Shown here: positions 1 to 10,148 of the stretch, piece after piece
Numbering within the stretch: position 1 is the first letter of the stretch
Layout of the letters: each line of letters begins with the position of its first letter
Assembly: GCF_014646915.1 (NCBI RefSeq)
Contig: NZ_BMOE01000002.1
Coordinates: forward strand, 310,844 to 374,843
Source: Deinococcus aquiradiocola
GTDB lineage: Bacteria > Deinococcota > Deinococci > Deinococcales > Deinococcaceae
DNA: 64,000 bases
Direction: 5' to 3'
Position numbers and translations under genes: made by a program
Notes under the pieces: generated by a model
Database searches by the model: none
What the model was told of the DNA's origin: nothing
Seen by the model: only the letters and a program-made list of their open reading frames with translations

Positions 1-170
1 GCCGCGAACAGCCAGGGCCGGAAGGTGTCCCGCTCCAGCGTGAGGGACTCGCCCACCCGCCGCCACACCCACGCGCGCCCCCGGTGGTCCGCGTGCACCG
101 AGACGATGCCGGGCGTGGCGTCATGCCCGAACAGCTGCGCGTCCGTCCCGAGGTCCGGCGAGAACGTCAC
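1..170 (-). CDS. Partial family B DNA polymerase-like protein (N-terminus only)
   Basis: An open frame starts at a GTG at 170 and runs off the left edge, giving about 56 residues. A GGAG motif lies a few bases before the GTG. The visible N-terminus holds an LFGHD-TPGIVSV stretch and ends near an FRPWLFA motif. This resembles the N-terminal region of bacterial family B (Pol II-like) polymerase or exonuclease proteins as I recall them. The polymerase and exonuclease motifs would lie outside the window, so the assignment rests on this short segment. The long frames on the plus strand here look like shadows. Confidence 0.5.
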   Translation of the reverse strand, partial: MTFSPDLGTDAQLFGHDATPGIVSVHADHRGRAWVWRRVGESLTLERDTFRPWLFA

Positions 171-303
171 GGCGTCTCCAGGTTCACGGACCGGAGCCAC
201 CACCCGGACAGCAGAAGGGCACGCACTCCAGGATGATGCCACGCCCGGACTGGACGGCCCGCACCTCCCGCTGCGGACCACCGTCGCGGGTGTGGGGCCA
301 GGT

Positions 304-1212
304 TCAGCCTTCCAGCGCCAGGGCTTCGAAGCTGCGGACCAGGGGGCGGCGGTCGTCGGCGCGGCGGACGACCTGCAGTTCGCTCTCCAGGCTGACGCCC
401 TGCAGGGGAAGGCAGACGACGTTCGCGGGCGCCACCCCGGCCACGCATGCGGGCGCGAGCGACACGCCCAGGCCTGCCCCCACCAGACGCAGGATGGTCA
501 GCCACTGCGAGGCCTCCTGCGAGGCGACCGGCCTGAACCCGGCGGCCTCGCACACACTGAGCGGTTTCTCGTAGGCCCGCGCTCCGGCCGAACGCGGGTA
601 GTACACGAAGGGCCGGTCCCGCAGGACCGTGACCGGCACCGACGCCCTCCCCGCCTCGGGGTGGTCGGCCGGGAGGACCACCACGAACGGTTCCGACGCG
701 ATAACGTGTGCGTGGAGGCCCGGCACCGGTTCCATGTCGCGGACGATGCCGGCGTCCAGCGCGCCGGACAGCAGGCCGTCCACCACCTGCGCCGTGAACG
801 ACTCCCGGAGGTTCAGTTCGACGTTCGGCTCCTGCGCCCTGTACCGGCCGAGCAGGCCCGGCAGGACCGTCAGGATGGCGGAGCCCGCGAACCCGATCCG
901 CAGCACGCCCCGCGCGCCGCGCGCGATGCTGCGCGCCTCCTGCACGTCGTCCTGAACGTTCCGCAGCGTCCGGCGCGCCCGGTCGAGGAAGGCTGCACCT
1001 GCCGGGGTGAGCTGCACCGACCGGGAGGTCCGCACGAGCAGGGCGCAGCCCACGAGGTCCTCCAGTTGCCGGATCTGCTGCGAGAGCGGCGGCTGCGCGA
1101 GGTTCAGGCGCCGGGCCGCCCGGCCGAAATGCAGTTCCTCGGCGACCGCCACGAAGTACCGCAGGTGACGCAACTCCAGCGCCCGAGGGATATTCAGCTC
1201 GTCTCGTTCCAC
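304..1212 (-). CDS. LysR-family transcriptional regulator
   Basis: About 302 residues. An N-terminal winged helix-turn-helix is recognisable from LRHLRYFVAVAEELHFGRAA followed by LNLAQPPLSQQIRQLE. A substrate-binding domain follows from about residue 95. This layout is typical of the CbbR/BenM-like branch, whose members sense a small carboxylate or aromatic effector. No ATG precedes the HTH. The start is taken as the GTG at 1212, and a TTG at 1173 is possible. Neither has a strong ribosome site. The gene is divergent from the GNAT gene at 1275, so the roughly 60-base gap should hold both promoters, and the acetyltransferase is its obvious possible target. The effector is unknown. Confidence 0.85.
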   Translation of the reverse strand: MERDELNIPRALELRHLRYFVAVAEELHFGRAARRLNLAQPPLSQQIRQLEDLVGCALLVRTSRSVQLTPAGAAFLDRARRTLRNVQDDVQEARSIARGARGVLRIGFAGSAILTVLPGLLGRYRAQEPNVELNLRESFTAQVVDGLLSGALDAGIVRDMEPVPGLHAHVIASEPFVVVLPADHPEAGRASVPVTVLRDRPFVYYPRSAGARAYEKPLSVCEAAGFRPVASQEASQWLTILRLVGAGLGVSLAPACVAGVAPANVVCLPLQGVSLESELQVVRRADDRRPLVRSFEALALEG

Positions 1213-1274
1213 GCGAACAAGATATTGGACATCTCGGTGACACGCTCCCCATACTGGTCCGCAGCGAGGTGCGC

Positions 1275-1775
1275 ATGAACGACGACCGCAGTGCAGCTGG
1301 CACGTCCGTCCCCGAGTTCGGCCCGGCCCACGGACCACAGGACCTCACCGCCTTCCGGACCCTGAACGAGGAATGGATCACGCATCACTTCACCCTCGAA
1401 GACACCGACCGGCAACAGCTCGGCGACCCCGAAGGACAGATTCTCGCGCCGGGCGGCCGGATCTTCATGGCGCGAATGCACGGTGAGGCGGTCGGCTGCG
1501 TGGCCCTGCGGCCCACCCGGCCCGGCGAGTACGAGGTCTCCAAGATGGCCGTCACCCCGAGGCTGCGCGGGCAGGGCATCGGCCGAAAGCTCCTCGAGTA
1601 CACCATCTTGCAGGCCCGCGGCCTGGGCGCCCGCCGACTGATGCTCGGCAGCAGCACCAGGCTCGGCAGCGCCGTCCACCTGTACGAACAGCTCGGCTTC
1701 ACGCACCTGCCGCCGGAACGCCGCCCGGACCTCGCCTACGCCCGCGCGGACGTCTTCATGGAACTCGACCTCTGA
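1275..1775 (+). CDS. GNAT-family N-acetyltransferase
   Basis: 166 residues from the ATG at 1275; a GTG two codons upstream is in frame. The acetyl-CoA binding signature is clear: a beta strand VSKMAVTPRLRGQGIGRKLLE, with the R-x-x-G-x-G/A pyrophosphate loop at RGQGIG, followed by a helix and the C-terminal LYEQLGF motif. It probably acetylates a small molecule or amine, and the substrate cannot be read from sequence. It is divergent from the LysR gene and convergent with the M29 aminopeptidase gene, whose stop lies 34 bases away. An AGGT stretch six bases before the ATG is a modest ribosome site. Confidence 0.85.
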   Translation: MNDDRSAAGTSVPEFGPAHGPQDLTAFRTLNEEWITHHFTLEDTDRQQLGDPEGQILAPGGRIFMARMHGEAVGCVALRPTRPGEYEVSKMAVTPRLRGQGIGRKLLEYTILQARGLGARRLMLGSSTRLGSAVHLYEQLGFTHLPPERRPDLAYARADVFMELDL

Positions 1776-1808
1776 CACGGACGCCGCGCCCCGCCGGAAC
1801 GGGCCTGC

Positions 1809-2897
1809 TCACATGAACTGGCCGTCCTGCTGGAACACCTCCCCGTCGAGGAGCACCTGACCGCCGGTCCGCAGGTCCTTGATGAGGTCCCAGTGCACGG
1901 CGGAGACGTTGGTGCCCCCGGTTTCCGGGTAGCCGTTGCCGAGGGCCACGTGCACGGTGCCGCCGATCTTCTCGTCGAACAGGATGTTCCGGCTGGGCGT
2001 CTGAATGCCGGCGTTGGTGCCGATGCCCAGTTCACCGACCACCCGGGAGCCGTCATCGGTGTTCAGGGCGGCGAGCAGCACGTCCTCGCCCTCCTCGGCG
2101 CTGGCGTTCACCACCCGGCCGTTCTCGAAGGTCAGGCGGACGTTGCGGACGTCCGCGCCGCCGTACTGGGTGGGCAGGTCGAACTGCATCTCTCCCTGCG
2201 CGCTCGTCTCGACCGGGCTGATGAAGACCTCACCGGACGGCATGTTGCGCCTGCCGTCGCTGTTGACCCAGCTGCGTCCCCGCACGTCGAGGCGCAGGTC
2301 GGTGCCTGGCCCCACGATCCGTACCTCGCGCGCCCTCGACAGCCGTTCCACCAGGCTCGCCTGCAGGGCCCGCACCTCGCCCCATTTCGCGACCGGGTCG
2401 GCCGCGTCGAGGAACATGGCCCGCGCCACGAAGGATTCGTAGTCCGGCAGGGTCATTCCGGCCGCGTCCGCTCCGTACGGCGTCGGATACAGGGTCAGGT
2501 TCCAGCGGCGCTGGGCCCGGAGGCGAGCGACCGGTGCCAGGGCCTTGCGGTGCCGGGCCTGCCGCAGGGGACCGAGTCCCGGCACGGGTGCGGACGGCGT
2601 CAGGATCCGGATGGAGGCCTGGACGCTCTCCACGTCCGCCAGCAGCAGCGGGTCCGCGGCGTCCAGCAGGTGATCCGCGGCCAGACGCTGGAAATCGCTT
2701 TCCTGAGCGGGGTATTCGAGCCGCACGACCGGCGCCGCGCCGCGCTCCAGCACCGCGCGGGTAAGCGCCTCCACCAGGGGGAGCGCCAGCGTGGTGCCCT
2801 GAATCAGCACCCGTTCGCCCGGCTGCACGGCGAGACAGTAGTCGGTCAGCAGCAGGGCGTGCGTCTCGGGGCGGTAGACCGTCCGTTCAGGATTCAC
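1809..2897 (-). CDS. M29-family aminopeptidase (AmpS-type)
   Basis: 362 residues. It matches the thermophilic aminopeptidase family M29, cytosolic dimetal enzymes that remove N-terminal residues from peptides. Recognisable C-terminal blocks include [46 protein letters not shown] and [11 protein letters not shown]. These carry the Glu, His and Asp residues used as metal ligands in the family. The GTG start overlaps the SDR stop in a GTGA, so translation is probably coupled, and this is the last gene of the nine-gene operon. An in-frame start further upstream would lie inside the SDR gene and is less likely. The context, next to a peptide-type ABC importer and two DUF885 peptidases, supports breakdown of imported peptides or amides. 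Confidence 0.9.
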   Translation of the reverse strand: MNPERTVYRPETHALLLTDYCLAVQPGERVLIQGTTLALPLVEALTRAVLERGAAPVVRLEYPAQESDFQRLAADHLLDAADPLLLADVESVQASIRILTPSAPVPGLGPLRQARHRKALAPVARLRAQRRWNLTLYPTPYGADAAGMTLPDYESFVARAMFLDAADPVAKWGEVRALQASLVERLSRAREVRIVGPGTDLRLDVRGRSWVNSDGRRNMPSGEVFISPVETSAQGEMQFDLPTQYGGADVRNVRLTFENGRVVNASAEEGEDVLLAALNTDDGSRVVGELGIGTNAGIQTPSRNILFDEKIGGTVHVALGNGYPETGGTNVSAVHWDLIKDLRTGGQVLLDGEVFQQDGQFM

Positions 2898-3679
2898 AGG
2901 CTGGTCACGGCTCCCCCGTCCACGAGCAGGACGCTGCCGTTCACGTACGCCGCGGCGGGGGAGCACAGGAAGGCGGCCACCCGTCCGAACTCCTCGGGAC
3001 GCCCGAGCCGGCCCGCCGGGATCTGCGCCTCGGAGGCCGCGCGGATCTCCGCCCGGCTGCGGCCCTTCCGGGCGGCGAGCGCGTCGTCCAGCTGATTGAT
3101 CCGTTCGGTCTCGATGCGTCCAGGAGCCAGGCCGTTCACCTGAATCCGGTCCCCGGCCAGCTCCAGCGACAGGCTCTTACACAGGCCCTGCACAGCAGGC
3201 CGGAAGGTGTTGGAGAGCGTCAGGTTCTCGATCGGCTTCTTCACGCTGCTGCTGAGAACCGTCAGGATCCGCCCGCCTCCGGCGGCCTGCATCAGGGGCA
3301 CGGCCAGCCTGACGCTGCGCACGACGCTCATCAGCGTCAACTGGAAAGCCGTGCTCCACTCCTCCTCGCCGAGCGCCGTGAAGTGACCGGCAGGCGGTCC
3401 GCCCGCGTTGCAGACGAGGATGTCGAGCGGACCCAGCGCGTCGCCCGCCTCACCGAAAAACCGCGTGAGGTCGTCCATCCGGGCGACGTCCGCCTGGAAG
3501 GCCAGCGCTTCCCCGCCGTCCGCCTGAATCTGTGCCGCTGCGCGCCGGGCGCGGCTCAGGTCGCGTGAGCACAGGGCGACCCGTGCGCCCTCGGCGGCCA
3601 GGGCCGCCGCGGTGGCGTAACCGAGGCCCGAACTGGCCGCTGTGACGATGGCGGTCTTGCCGTTCAGTCCGAGGTCCAT
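2894..3679 (-). CDS. SDR-family oxidoreductase lacking the usual YxxxK
   Basis: 261 residues. A Rossmann fold is visible, with a nucleotide loop near TAASSGLG (residues 15-22), NAGG after the fourth strand, and a terminal VDGG. At the active site the usual Tyr-x-x-x-Lys is replaced: the aligned stretch reads [16 protein letters not shown], so Tyr becomes Ser and Lys becomes Arg. The segment after the serine strand, [10 protein letters not shown], fits the BKR-like SDR subgroup, which is known to lack the full catalytic tetrad. The function is therefore uncertain despite the similarity to FabG-type reductases. The ATG shares one base with the RraA stop (TGATG), and the M29 gene follows with a GTGA overlap. 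Confidence 0.85.
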   Translation of the reverse strand: MDLGLNGKTAIVTAASSGLGYATAAALAAEGARVALCSRDLSRARRAAAQIQADGGEALAFQADVARMDDLTRFFGEAGDALGPLDILVCNAGGPPAGHFTALGEEEWSTAFQLTLMSVVRSVRLAVPLMQAAGGGRILTVLSSSVKKPIENLTLSNTFRPAVQGLCKSLSLELAGDRIQVNGLAPGRIETERINQLDDALAARKGRSRAEIRAASEAQIPAGRLGRPEEFGRVAAFLCSPAAAYVNGSVLLVDGGAVTSL

Positions 3680-4362
3680 CAGACGTGCCCGTACTTCGCC
3701 AGCACGTCCGGCAGCGTCATACCCCGGTCGAGGTCCTCGCGGATGGCCGCTTCCTTCCGGGTGAGGGCCTCGGCCTTTTCGAGCACCGTTTCCACCAGTT
3801 CCTGCGGGATCAGCATCACGCCGTCGAAGTCGGCCAGGATGAAGTCGTCGGGCCGGACCGTCACGCGGTCCACCGTCGCGCCCGGCAGGTAGACCGGGAC
3901 CTGCCAGGCGTTGACCTGCCAGCGGCCGATGGACTGCACGGGCGAACGGTACTGGGTGAACACCGGGAAGTTCATCTGCGCGATCCATTCGATGTCGCGG
4001 ATGCCGCCGTCGATGAGTGAGCCGGCGCAGCCCCGGTGCTGCATGCCGCGCGCGATCAGTTCACCAAAGAAGCACACGCCCTGCGCGCCACCGCCACTCC
4101 AGACGCTGATGCTGCCCGGCTCCAGGCCGGACACGGCTTCCATCTTGGCCGGATCGCCCGTGCCAGGGTACGGAGTCATCTGACCGCGGACGGTGTAGGC
4201 CCAGCCGGCCATCTTGTTCTGCGATTCGCGGATCGGCCAGAAGCTGCTGGCCAGACCGTGGTCCGGGTGGCCCATCTCGTCGAGGATGTCAGCCACGTTG
4301 GCAGTGTCGACCTTGAGGTAACGTTCCCGGAGTTCAGCTTTTCGTGCGGGCGTGAGGGTCAT
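3679..4362 (-). CDS. RraA-family protein (HMG/OAA-type aldolase fold)
   Basis: 227 residues. The RraA/demethylmenaquinone methyltransferase-like fold is marked by GELIARGMQHRGCAG followed by LIDGGIRD. The Arg and Asp of that last motif bind the divalent metal and the oxyanion in 4-hydroxy-4-methyl-2-oxoglutarate aldolases. Family members include class II pyruvate aldolases, oxaloacetate decarboxylases and RNase E inhibitors. In a catabolic operon an aldolase or decarboxylase of a keto acid is the likelier role. The ATG overlaps the DUF885 stop (ATGA), and GGAG lies just before it inside the previous gene. The one-base TGATG junction with the SDR gene suggests co-translation. Confidence 0.85.
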   Translation of the reverse strand: MTLTPARKAELRERYLKVDTANVADILDEMGHPDHGLASSFWPIRESQNKMAGWAYTVRGQMTPYPGTGDPAKMEAVSGLEPGSISVWSGGGAQGVCFFGELIARGMQHRGCAGSLIDGGIRDIEWIAQMNFPVFTQYRSPVQSIGRWQVNAWQVPVYLPGATVDRVTVRPDDFILADFDGVMLIPQELVETVLEKAEALTRKEAAIREDLDRGMTLPDVLAKYGHV

Positions 4363-5978
4363 GCTACTCCTTGTGGGGCGGTAATCCGGCGAAGTTCCGC
4401 GGCAATCCACGTCACCGGGGCGTGGCCGTACGACAGCAGCCGGTCGTGAAAGTCCTGGACCTGCAGGGGAAGCTCGGCGCGTAACGCCCGGATGGCCCGC
4501 GTGCCCAGCCAGTACATCAGGCGGGTGGCGGGATAGATGCTGTTGCGCGTGGTTTCGGCCCACACGCGGCCCGGCGCGAATCCCACCTCGTCGCGGTAGA
4601 AGGCCCGGACTTCGTCGAGGCTCCAGCGGCCGGTGTGCAGGCGCAGGTCCGCCAGGCAGCAGGCGGCGTTTCTCATCTCAAACTGCTTGAGCAGCAGTTC
4701 CTCGGCAGGCGTGTAGAAGCCGGGGATTTCGAGGAGGAGGTCCTCGGCGTAACAGGCCCACCCCTCGATGAGGGTGCCGGCGCTCAGGAAGGCGATGCCG
4801 CTCGCACCGTCGGTGCCGCCCAGCCGTGCCAGCCGCGACGCGGCCTGCCGGGCGCGTGCGTTCTGCGTGTGGTGACCGACCGACCCGTGATGCACCGCGT
4901 GAACTGCCTTGATGAAGGGAACGTTCTGACCGCGCAGGTAGGCGTCCTCGTCCGGGCCGGGCGGGAAGATCCAGTACACGCTTCCCGTTCCCGGCGCCTG
5001 AGCGGCCGGCGAGCGGTAGAACAGGAAGTACAGGGCGCCCGCGGCCTCCCTCGCCCAGGCGGGCAGGAATTCGAAGTTCAGGCCGTACTCGCGGGCCGGG
5101 GTCATCAGCGGCGCGGCGGCGTCCAGGGCGCGCTCGTGCCAGATGCGGTAGGTGCCCGGCAGTTCGTCCAAGGCCGGGTGCTGGAGTTCGAGCGCGGCGA
5201 GCTGCTCGCGCCAGCTTCGGCCGCTGTCGCGCTGCAGCGCCATCGCTTCGAGGTCCGCGCGCAGGGTCCCGAACGCTGCTGCCGCGAGGCCTTCCGCCTC
5301 CTCGGCCGTGAACGGCAGGGCGTGCGCCTCACGCATCAGGAACTCCAGGTACGCGCGGCCGCAGGCGGGATCGGCCGTGCCGGGCGTCAGCCTGGTCCCG
5401 AACCGCTGGACGGCGTCGGCCGCGTCGGCCGCCGGGTCGGCCCAGTCCGCCTGCCAGTCCGGGTGCAGTGGCAGCCCGCGCCGCAGGAGCGCTTCGAGCG
5501 CCGCGGCCTCGTGCCGGGCCCGCTCGACCCAGTCGGGCGGCAGGTTCAGCGGCGTCAGGGTCCGGGTGCCGTCCTCCAGAAAGGCCGGGATGGCCTGCAG
5601 GCGGGCCGTGACGGCTGCCGCCCTGGTGGGCTGCGGGCCGGGCAGGAGCAGGCTGATGAGTCCGAACGCGGCCTCACCGGTGTACCAGGCCGGGTTGTGC
5701 TGCCGGGGCCTCTCCTGCGCTTCCCTGAGTGTGACCCTGAGCTGCGATCGGAGCAGGAACAGGTCGAGACGGTCGGCGGGCGTGTCCGGGGTCAGTCCGG
5801 CCGCTTCGGCGTCCTGCAGCAGGGCCGTCAGCTCCGCCTGCTCCTGACGTACCGCCTCGGAACCGCTGGGGGGCAGCTGCCCGTCGTGTCCCTTGAGGCC
5901 CATGAAGGTGGCGTCCACCGGCCGCGTCCGGGCGAACAGGTCCAGGTAGCGGTCGACAAGATGCTGGAGGCCGTTCAC
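4359..5978 (-). CDS. DUF885-family protein with altered zinc motif
   Basis: 539 residues, about the usual length for DUF885, a family of probable zinc carboxypeptidase-like or amidase-like enzymes. The canonical HExxPGH helix is here VHHGSVGHHTQ, so His stands where the catalytic Glu is expected. The second conserved block, IEGWACYAEDLLLE, is intact and normally supplies the glutamate metal ligand. The protein may therefore be a variant subfamily or catalytically altered. The start is a GTG in a GTGA overlap with the Gfo/Idh stop. A second member of the broad family, with an intact HEVFPGH, lies at 11967-13163, so the locus has one canonical and one variant copy. Confidence 0.8.
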   Translation of the reverse strand: MNGLQHLVDRYLDLFARTRPVDATFMGLKGHDGQLPPSGSEAVRQEQAELTALLQDAEAAGLTPDTPADRLDLFLLRSQLRVTLREAQERPRQHNPAWYTGEAAFGLISLLLPGPQPTRAAAVTARLQAIPAFLEDGTRTLTPLNLPPDWVERARHEAAALEALLRRGLPLHPDWQADWADPAADAADAVQRFGTRLTPGTADPACGRAYLEFLMREAHALPFTAEEAEGLAAAAFGTLRADLEAMALQRDSGRSWREQLAALELQHPALDELPGTYRIWHERALDAAAPLMTPAREYGLNFEFLPAWAREAAGALYFLFYRSPAAQAPGTGSVYWIFPPGPDEDAYLRGQNVPFIKAVHAVHHGSVGHHTQNARARQAASRLARLGGTDGASGIAFLSAGTLIEGWACYAEDLLLEIPGFYTPAEELLLKQFEMRNAACCLADLRLHTGRWSLDEVRAFYRDEVGFAPGRVWAETTRNSIYPATRLMYWLGTRAIRALRAELPLQVQDFHDRLLSYGHAPVTWIAAELRRITAPQGVA

Positions 5979-7114
5979 GGCGCTGTCACCGGGCGCTCCG
6001 GGCCGGTCGGCAGGTCCACCCAGCGCCGTTCGAGGTGGGACCGCACGATGGCGTTCACGGTCTCCTGGCTCTTCGCGCCGTCGAAGAAGGTGCACTCGCC
6101 CGGCCGGTCGTCGAGGATCTCGTCGACCCAGTGGCGGATCAGGTTCCGGTAGTACAGTTCCGGCCAGGGCGTGTGCAGGGTGGTGCCGGGCGGGTAGGCC
6201 GTGTCCGGCAGGTCGATCTTCCTGAACTCCACGGCGTCCGGCGTGGCGAAATGCAGCGTCTCCGCCACCCCGCCCTCCTCGACCAGTCGCGCGACGGCCG
6301 CGCCGCGGCTGCCGTACACGCGCAGTTCCACGCCGGGGTAGTTGCCCACGGCGATGTACGAGGTCTGCAGGATGCCCTGGGCGCCGCTCGCGAATTCGGC
6401 CAGCGCCACCGTCCCGTCCTCCACCGGGATCCGCTGCGGGCCGTCGTAGCCGCGCACCAGCCGCTGCGGAACGTAGTTGTGCATGCTGCCGATCACGCTG
6501 CGGTACTCCCCGGCGCACCAGCGCACCAGGTCCAGAAGGTGCGAGCCGTACCCCACGACCGACGAGGGAATCAGGGCACTCCAGTCGGCGTCCGCCGGAA
6601 CCTGCCGCAGCGGGTAGGTCGGATCGAGGAACTGCGAGTTCTGCTCCAGGCCGTGCACGTGAAAGAGCTCGCCGAGCGTTCCGTCCCGGATCCACCGGTG
6701 AATCTGCCGGATGGCAGGCGAGTAGCGGAACGTGAAACCGAGCTTCGTCCGTACCCCGTGCTCGTCGGCCAGCCGTGCGGCCATGAACGCGTCTGCCGCG
6801 TCGTGCGCCAGCGGTTTCTCGCTGATCACGTGCTTGCCGGCCCGGATGGCGGCCAGGCTGAGCGGCAGGTGCGTATCGGTCGGCGTGCACACGTCCACCA
6901 TCTGCACGTCGGGATCATCGATGAGCTGCTGTGCGTCGGTGTAGACCTTGCGGACGCCGAACTTCCGCGCCATCGCCTCGGCACGTTCCGGAACGGTGTC
7001 GCAGATCGCGACCAGTTCCGCGCGTTCGTAGGCGTGATACCCCGGCAGGTGCGCCTGCTCGGCCCACGCGTGCGCGCCGATCACGCCGACGCCCAGCCGT
7101 GCCGGGCCGCTCAC
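5975..7114 (-). CDS. Gfo/Idh/MocA-family oxidoreductase
   Basis: 379 residues. The N-terminal Rossmann domain begins with LGVGVIGAHAWAE, and the diagnostic EKPLAHD motif lies after the fourth strand (about residue 100). It is followed by the larger alpha/beta substrate domain containing GSHLLDLVRW. Members reduce or oxidise sugars, inositols and related polyols with NAD(P). The GTG start overlaps the PanE-like stop in GTGA, and the DUF885 gene overlaps its own stop, so the gene lies deep in one transcription unit. The substrate is unknown. With a PanE-like reductase next to it, a two-step redox conversion of the imported compound is plausible but inferred. Confidence 0.9.
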   Translation of the reverse strand: MSGPARLGVGVIGAHAWAEQAHLPGYHAYERAELVAICDTVPERAEAMARKFGVRKVYTDAQQLIDDPDVQMVDVCTPTDTHLPLSLAAIRAGKHVISEKPLAHDAADAFMAARLADEHGVRTKLGFTFRYSPAIRQIHRWIRDGTLGELFHVHGLEQNSQFLDPTYPLRQVPADADWSALIPSSVVGYGSHLLDLVRWCAGEYRSVIGSMHNYVPQRLVRGYDGPQRIPVEDGTVALAEFASGAQGILQTSYIAVGNYPGVELRVYGSRGAAVARLVEEGGVAETLHFATPDAVEFRKIDLPDTAYPPGTTLHTPWPELYYRNLIRHWVDEILDDRPGECTFFDGAKSQETVNAIVRSHLERRWVDLPTGPERPVTAP

Positions 7115-8190
7115 GGCAGCGCCTTGCCGAGCGCCGTCACGTACGCTTCCAGCTCGTCGTAGTTGTGGAAGCCCAGCTGACGCTGCCCGTCCTCGATCTC
7201 GTAGATCATCTCGCACAGCCGGGCGTTCAGGCGCGCGTCGGCGCCGACCTTCGCGGCGTACTCGACGAGTTTGCCGTTGCTCGACCGGACCTCCGACGGC
7301 CTGTTGCGGTACACGATGTCCCACCAGATGCCGCTGCCCTGCTTCCTGAAGACGTGCGCGTCCGGTTTCTGGTCCTTCTTCAGCAGCCACACCGCGTGAT
7401 TGATGTTGTCGAGCAGGCGCTGCGTCTCGGCAGGCGTGCGCGGCCTGTAGTTCGCCGGGTCGAAGAAGTCGAACGCCTCGACCGTGATACCGTTCGCCTC
7501 GGCGATCTCCAGCGCCTCCCGGACGACGGCACCGGCCACGCGGGCGTAGCGTTCCACGCCCAGCGTCTCACGGATCGGGGCGTTCACGAGGGCGCTGAAC
7601 ACCACCTGGGCACTGTAGACTTCCTTCGCCCAGATCTGACCCCAGATGTTGTCCGAGAGCTGCACCTCCGTCAGGGCGGAGAGCCGGTCGGCCAGGGCCT
7701 GCAGGCGAGGCGTCCGGCCGCCGGTCATCTCGCCGAGCTGAATGGCGCCCTCGTGCACGAACTCCAGGTGGCCGGGATCGACGAGCGCCCCACCGTAGTT
7801 CGGAATGGACCCGATCACGCGTTCCAGCCCGCCCAGGCCCGCCTGCGTCAGCCGTTCGGCGATGGCGTGTTCGTTGAAGCCGTTCTGGTACGACACCACG
7901 AAGGTGTCCGGTCCGAAGAGCGGCAGGACGCTCTCCAGGGCTTCGAGGGTGTGCTGGCTCTTCGTGGCGATCAGGACGGCTTCCAGCGGTCCCTGCAGTT
8001 CGGCCGGGTGCAGGGCGTTCACGTCGAAGTGCAGGTCGCCCCGTACCCCGTCCACCGTGATCCCGTGCCGTTTGATGGCGTCGATGTGTTCGGCCCAGCG
8101 GTCGACCAGGGTGACGTCATGGCCGGCCGCTGCCATGTAGGCCCCGGCGAGCCCGCCGATGGCTCCCGCTCCAAGGATGGTGATCTTCAT
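7111..8190 (-). CDS. Ketopantoate reductase-family (PanE/ApbA-like) oxidoreductase
   Basis: 359 residues. The N-terminal nucleotide-binding loop GAGAIGG (residues 7-13) and the ATKSQ segment are typical of PanE/ApbA, with the helical C-terminal domain after about residue 200. True PanE proteins are usually nearer 300 residues. The extra length and the catabolic setting suggest a 2-keto acid or 3-hydroxyacyl-type reductase rather than pantothenate synthesis. GGAGGAG lies eight to ten bases before the ATG, a strong ribosome site. The gene follows the permease gene by 67 bases and overlaps the Gfo/Idh start by four bases. Confidence 0.85.
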   Translation of the reverse strand: MKITILGAGAIGGLAGAYMAAAGHDVTLVDRWAEHIDAIKRHGITVDGVRGDLHFDVNALHPAELQGPLEAVLIATKSQHTLEALESVLPLFGPDTFVVSYQNGFNEHAIAERLTQAGLGGLERVIGSIPNYGGALVDPGHLEFVHEGAIQLGEMTGGRTPRLQALADRLSALTEVQLSDNIWGQIWAKEVYSAQVVFSALVNAPIRETLGVERYARVAGAVVREALEIAEANGITVEAFDFFDPANYRPRTPAETQRLLDNINHAVWLLKKDQKPDAHVFRKQGSGIWWDIVYRNRPSEVRSSNGKLVEYAAKVGADARLNARLCEMIYEIEDGQRQLGFHNYDELEAYVTALGKALP

Positions 8191-8257
8191 GTGTGCTCCT
8201 CCGACGGGTTCGTCGGTCCAGCGGGTGTGGGAGGTTCGGGGCGTGCTGTTCGCGCCT

Positions 8258-9134
<877 letters not shown>

Positions 9135-9142
<8 letters not shown>

Positions 9143-10088
9143 AGCGGATCCTCGGATCGATCGCCGCGTAGGCGAGGTCAGCCAGCAGGTTGCTGACGAT
9201 CAGCGCGAACGAGCCGATCATCAGCACGGCGAGCAGCACGGGATAGTCGCGCCCGTTCATCGAGTCGATGAAGAGCCGCCCGATCCCCGGCCAGGCGAAG
9301 ATGGTCTCGGTGATCACGGCGCCCGACAGGATGCTGGCGAAATCGAGGGCCACGACCGTGACGACCGGAATCAGGGCGTTCCGGAGGGCGTGCGCGTACG
9401 TGACGCGCCGGGCCGGTACGCCCTTGGCGCGGGCGGTACGGACGTAGTCCTGGCCCATCACCTCGACCATGCTGGCGCGCATGTACCGGCTCCAGCCGGC
9501 CACCGAGGCGAAGGCGAGGATGAAGGTGGGCAGCGCGAGGTGCCGCAGCAGGTCCGGCAGGGAGCCGTCGCCAATGGTCTGCATGCCTGCCGAGGGCAGC
9601 AGGTGCAGCTGCACCGAGAGCAGCAGCTGCAGCATCAGGGCCAGCCAGAACACCGGCATGCTGATCCCCAGGAACGACAGCAGCGTGATCAGGTAGTCGA
9701 CGCCAGTGTACCGGCGGGTGGCGCTCAGCACCCCGAGCGGAATGGCGATCAGCAGGGCCACCACGAAGGCGCTGCCGCTGAGCAGCAGGGTGGCGGGCAG
9801 GCGGTCGAGGATTTCCTGCACCACCGGCTGCGCGGTCCGGATGCTGAACCCCCACTCGCCCTGGAAGAAGGCCAGCACCCACGAGGCGTACTGGACGGGC
9901 AGCGGCTTGTCGAGCCCGAAGGCCTGCCTCATCTGGTCGAGGGCTTCCTGCGTCACCGACGGGTTGTCGGCGTAGACGTCGAGCGGGCCTCCGGGGGCCA
10001 GGTGCAGCACCCCGAACAGGATCAGCGACACGCCGATCAGGAGCGGCAGCATCCCCACGAGGCGTTTGACGAGGTAGGAGAAACTCAC
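9135..10088 (-). CDS. ABC transporter permease, DppB/OppB type
   Basis: 317 residues from the GTG at 10088, chosen because AAAGGAG lies about seven bases before it and because DppB proteins normally begin close to SYLVKRL. An ATG five codons upstream is in frame but would put the ribosome site inside the coding sequence. One N-terminal helix, a large extracytoplasmic loop and five further helices are visible, with an EAA loop near VRTARAKGVPARRVTYAHALRN. It partners the DppC-type permease downstream and receives substrate from the binding protein encoded 60 bases upstream. Confidence 0.92.
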
Positions 10089-10148
10089 GGGCGCTCCTTT
10101 CATGCCCTGGGGTCCGGCGCGTCAGGTGACGTCACCGGACCCCGGGGG

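Noticed and set aside
25..1278. Long plus-strand open frame over the LysR region
   Set aside because: Composition is typical of a high-GC shadow frame, and the antisense LysR gene has clear HTH and effector-domain motifs.
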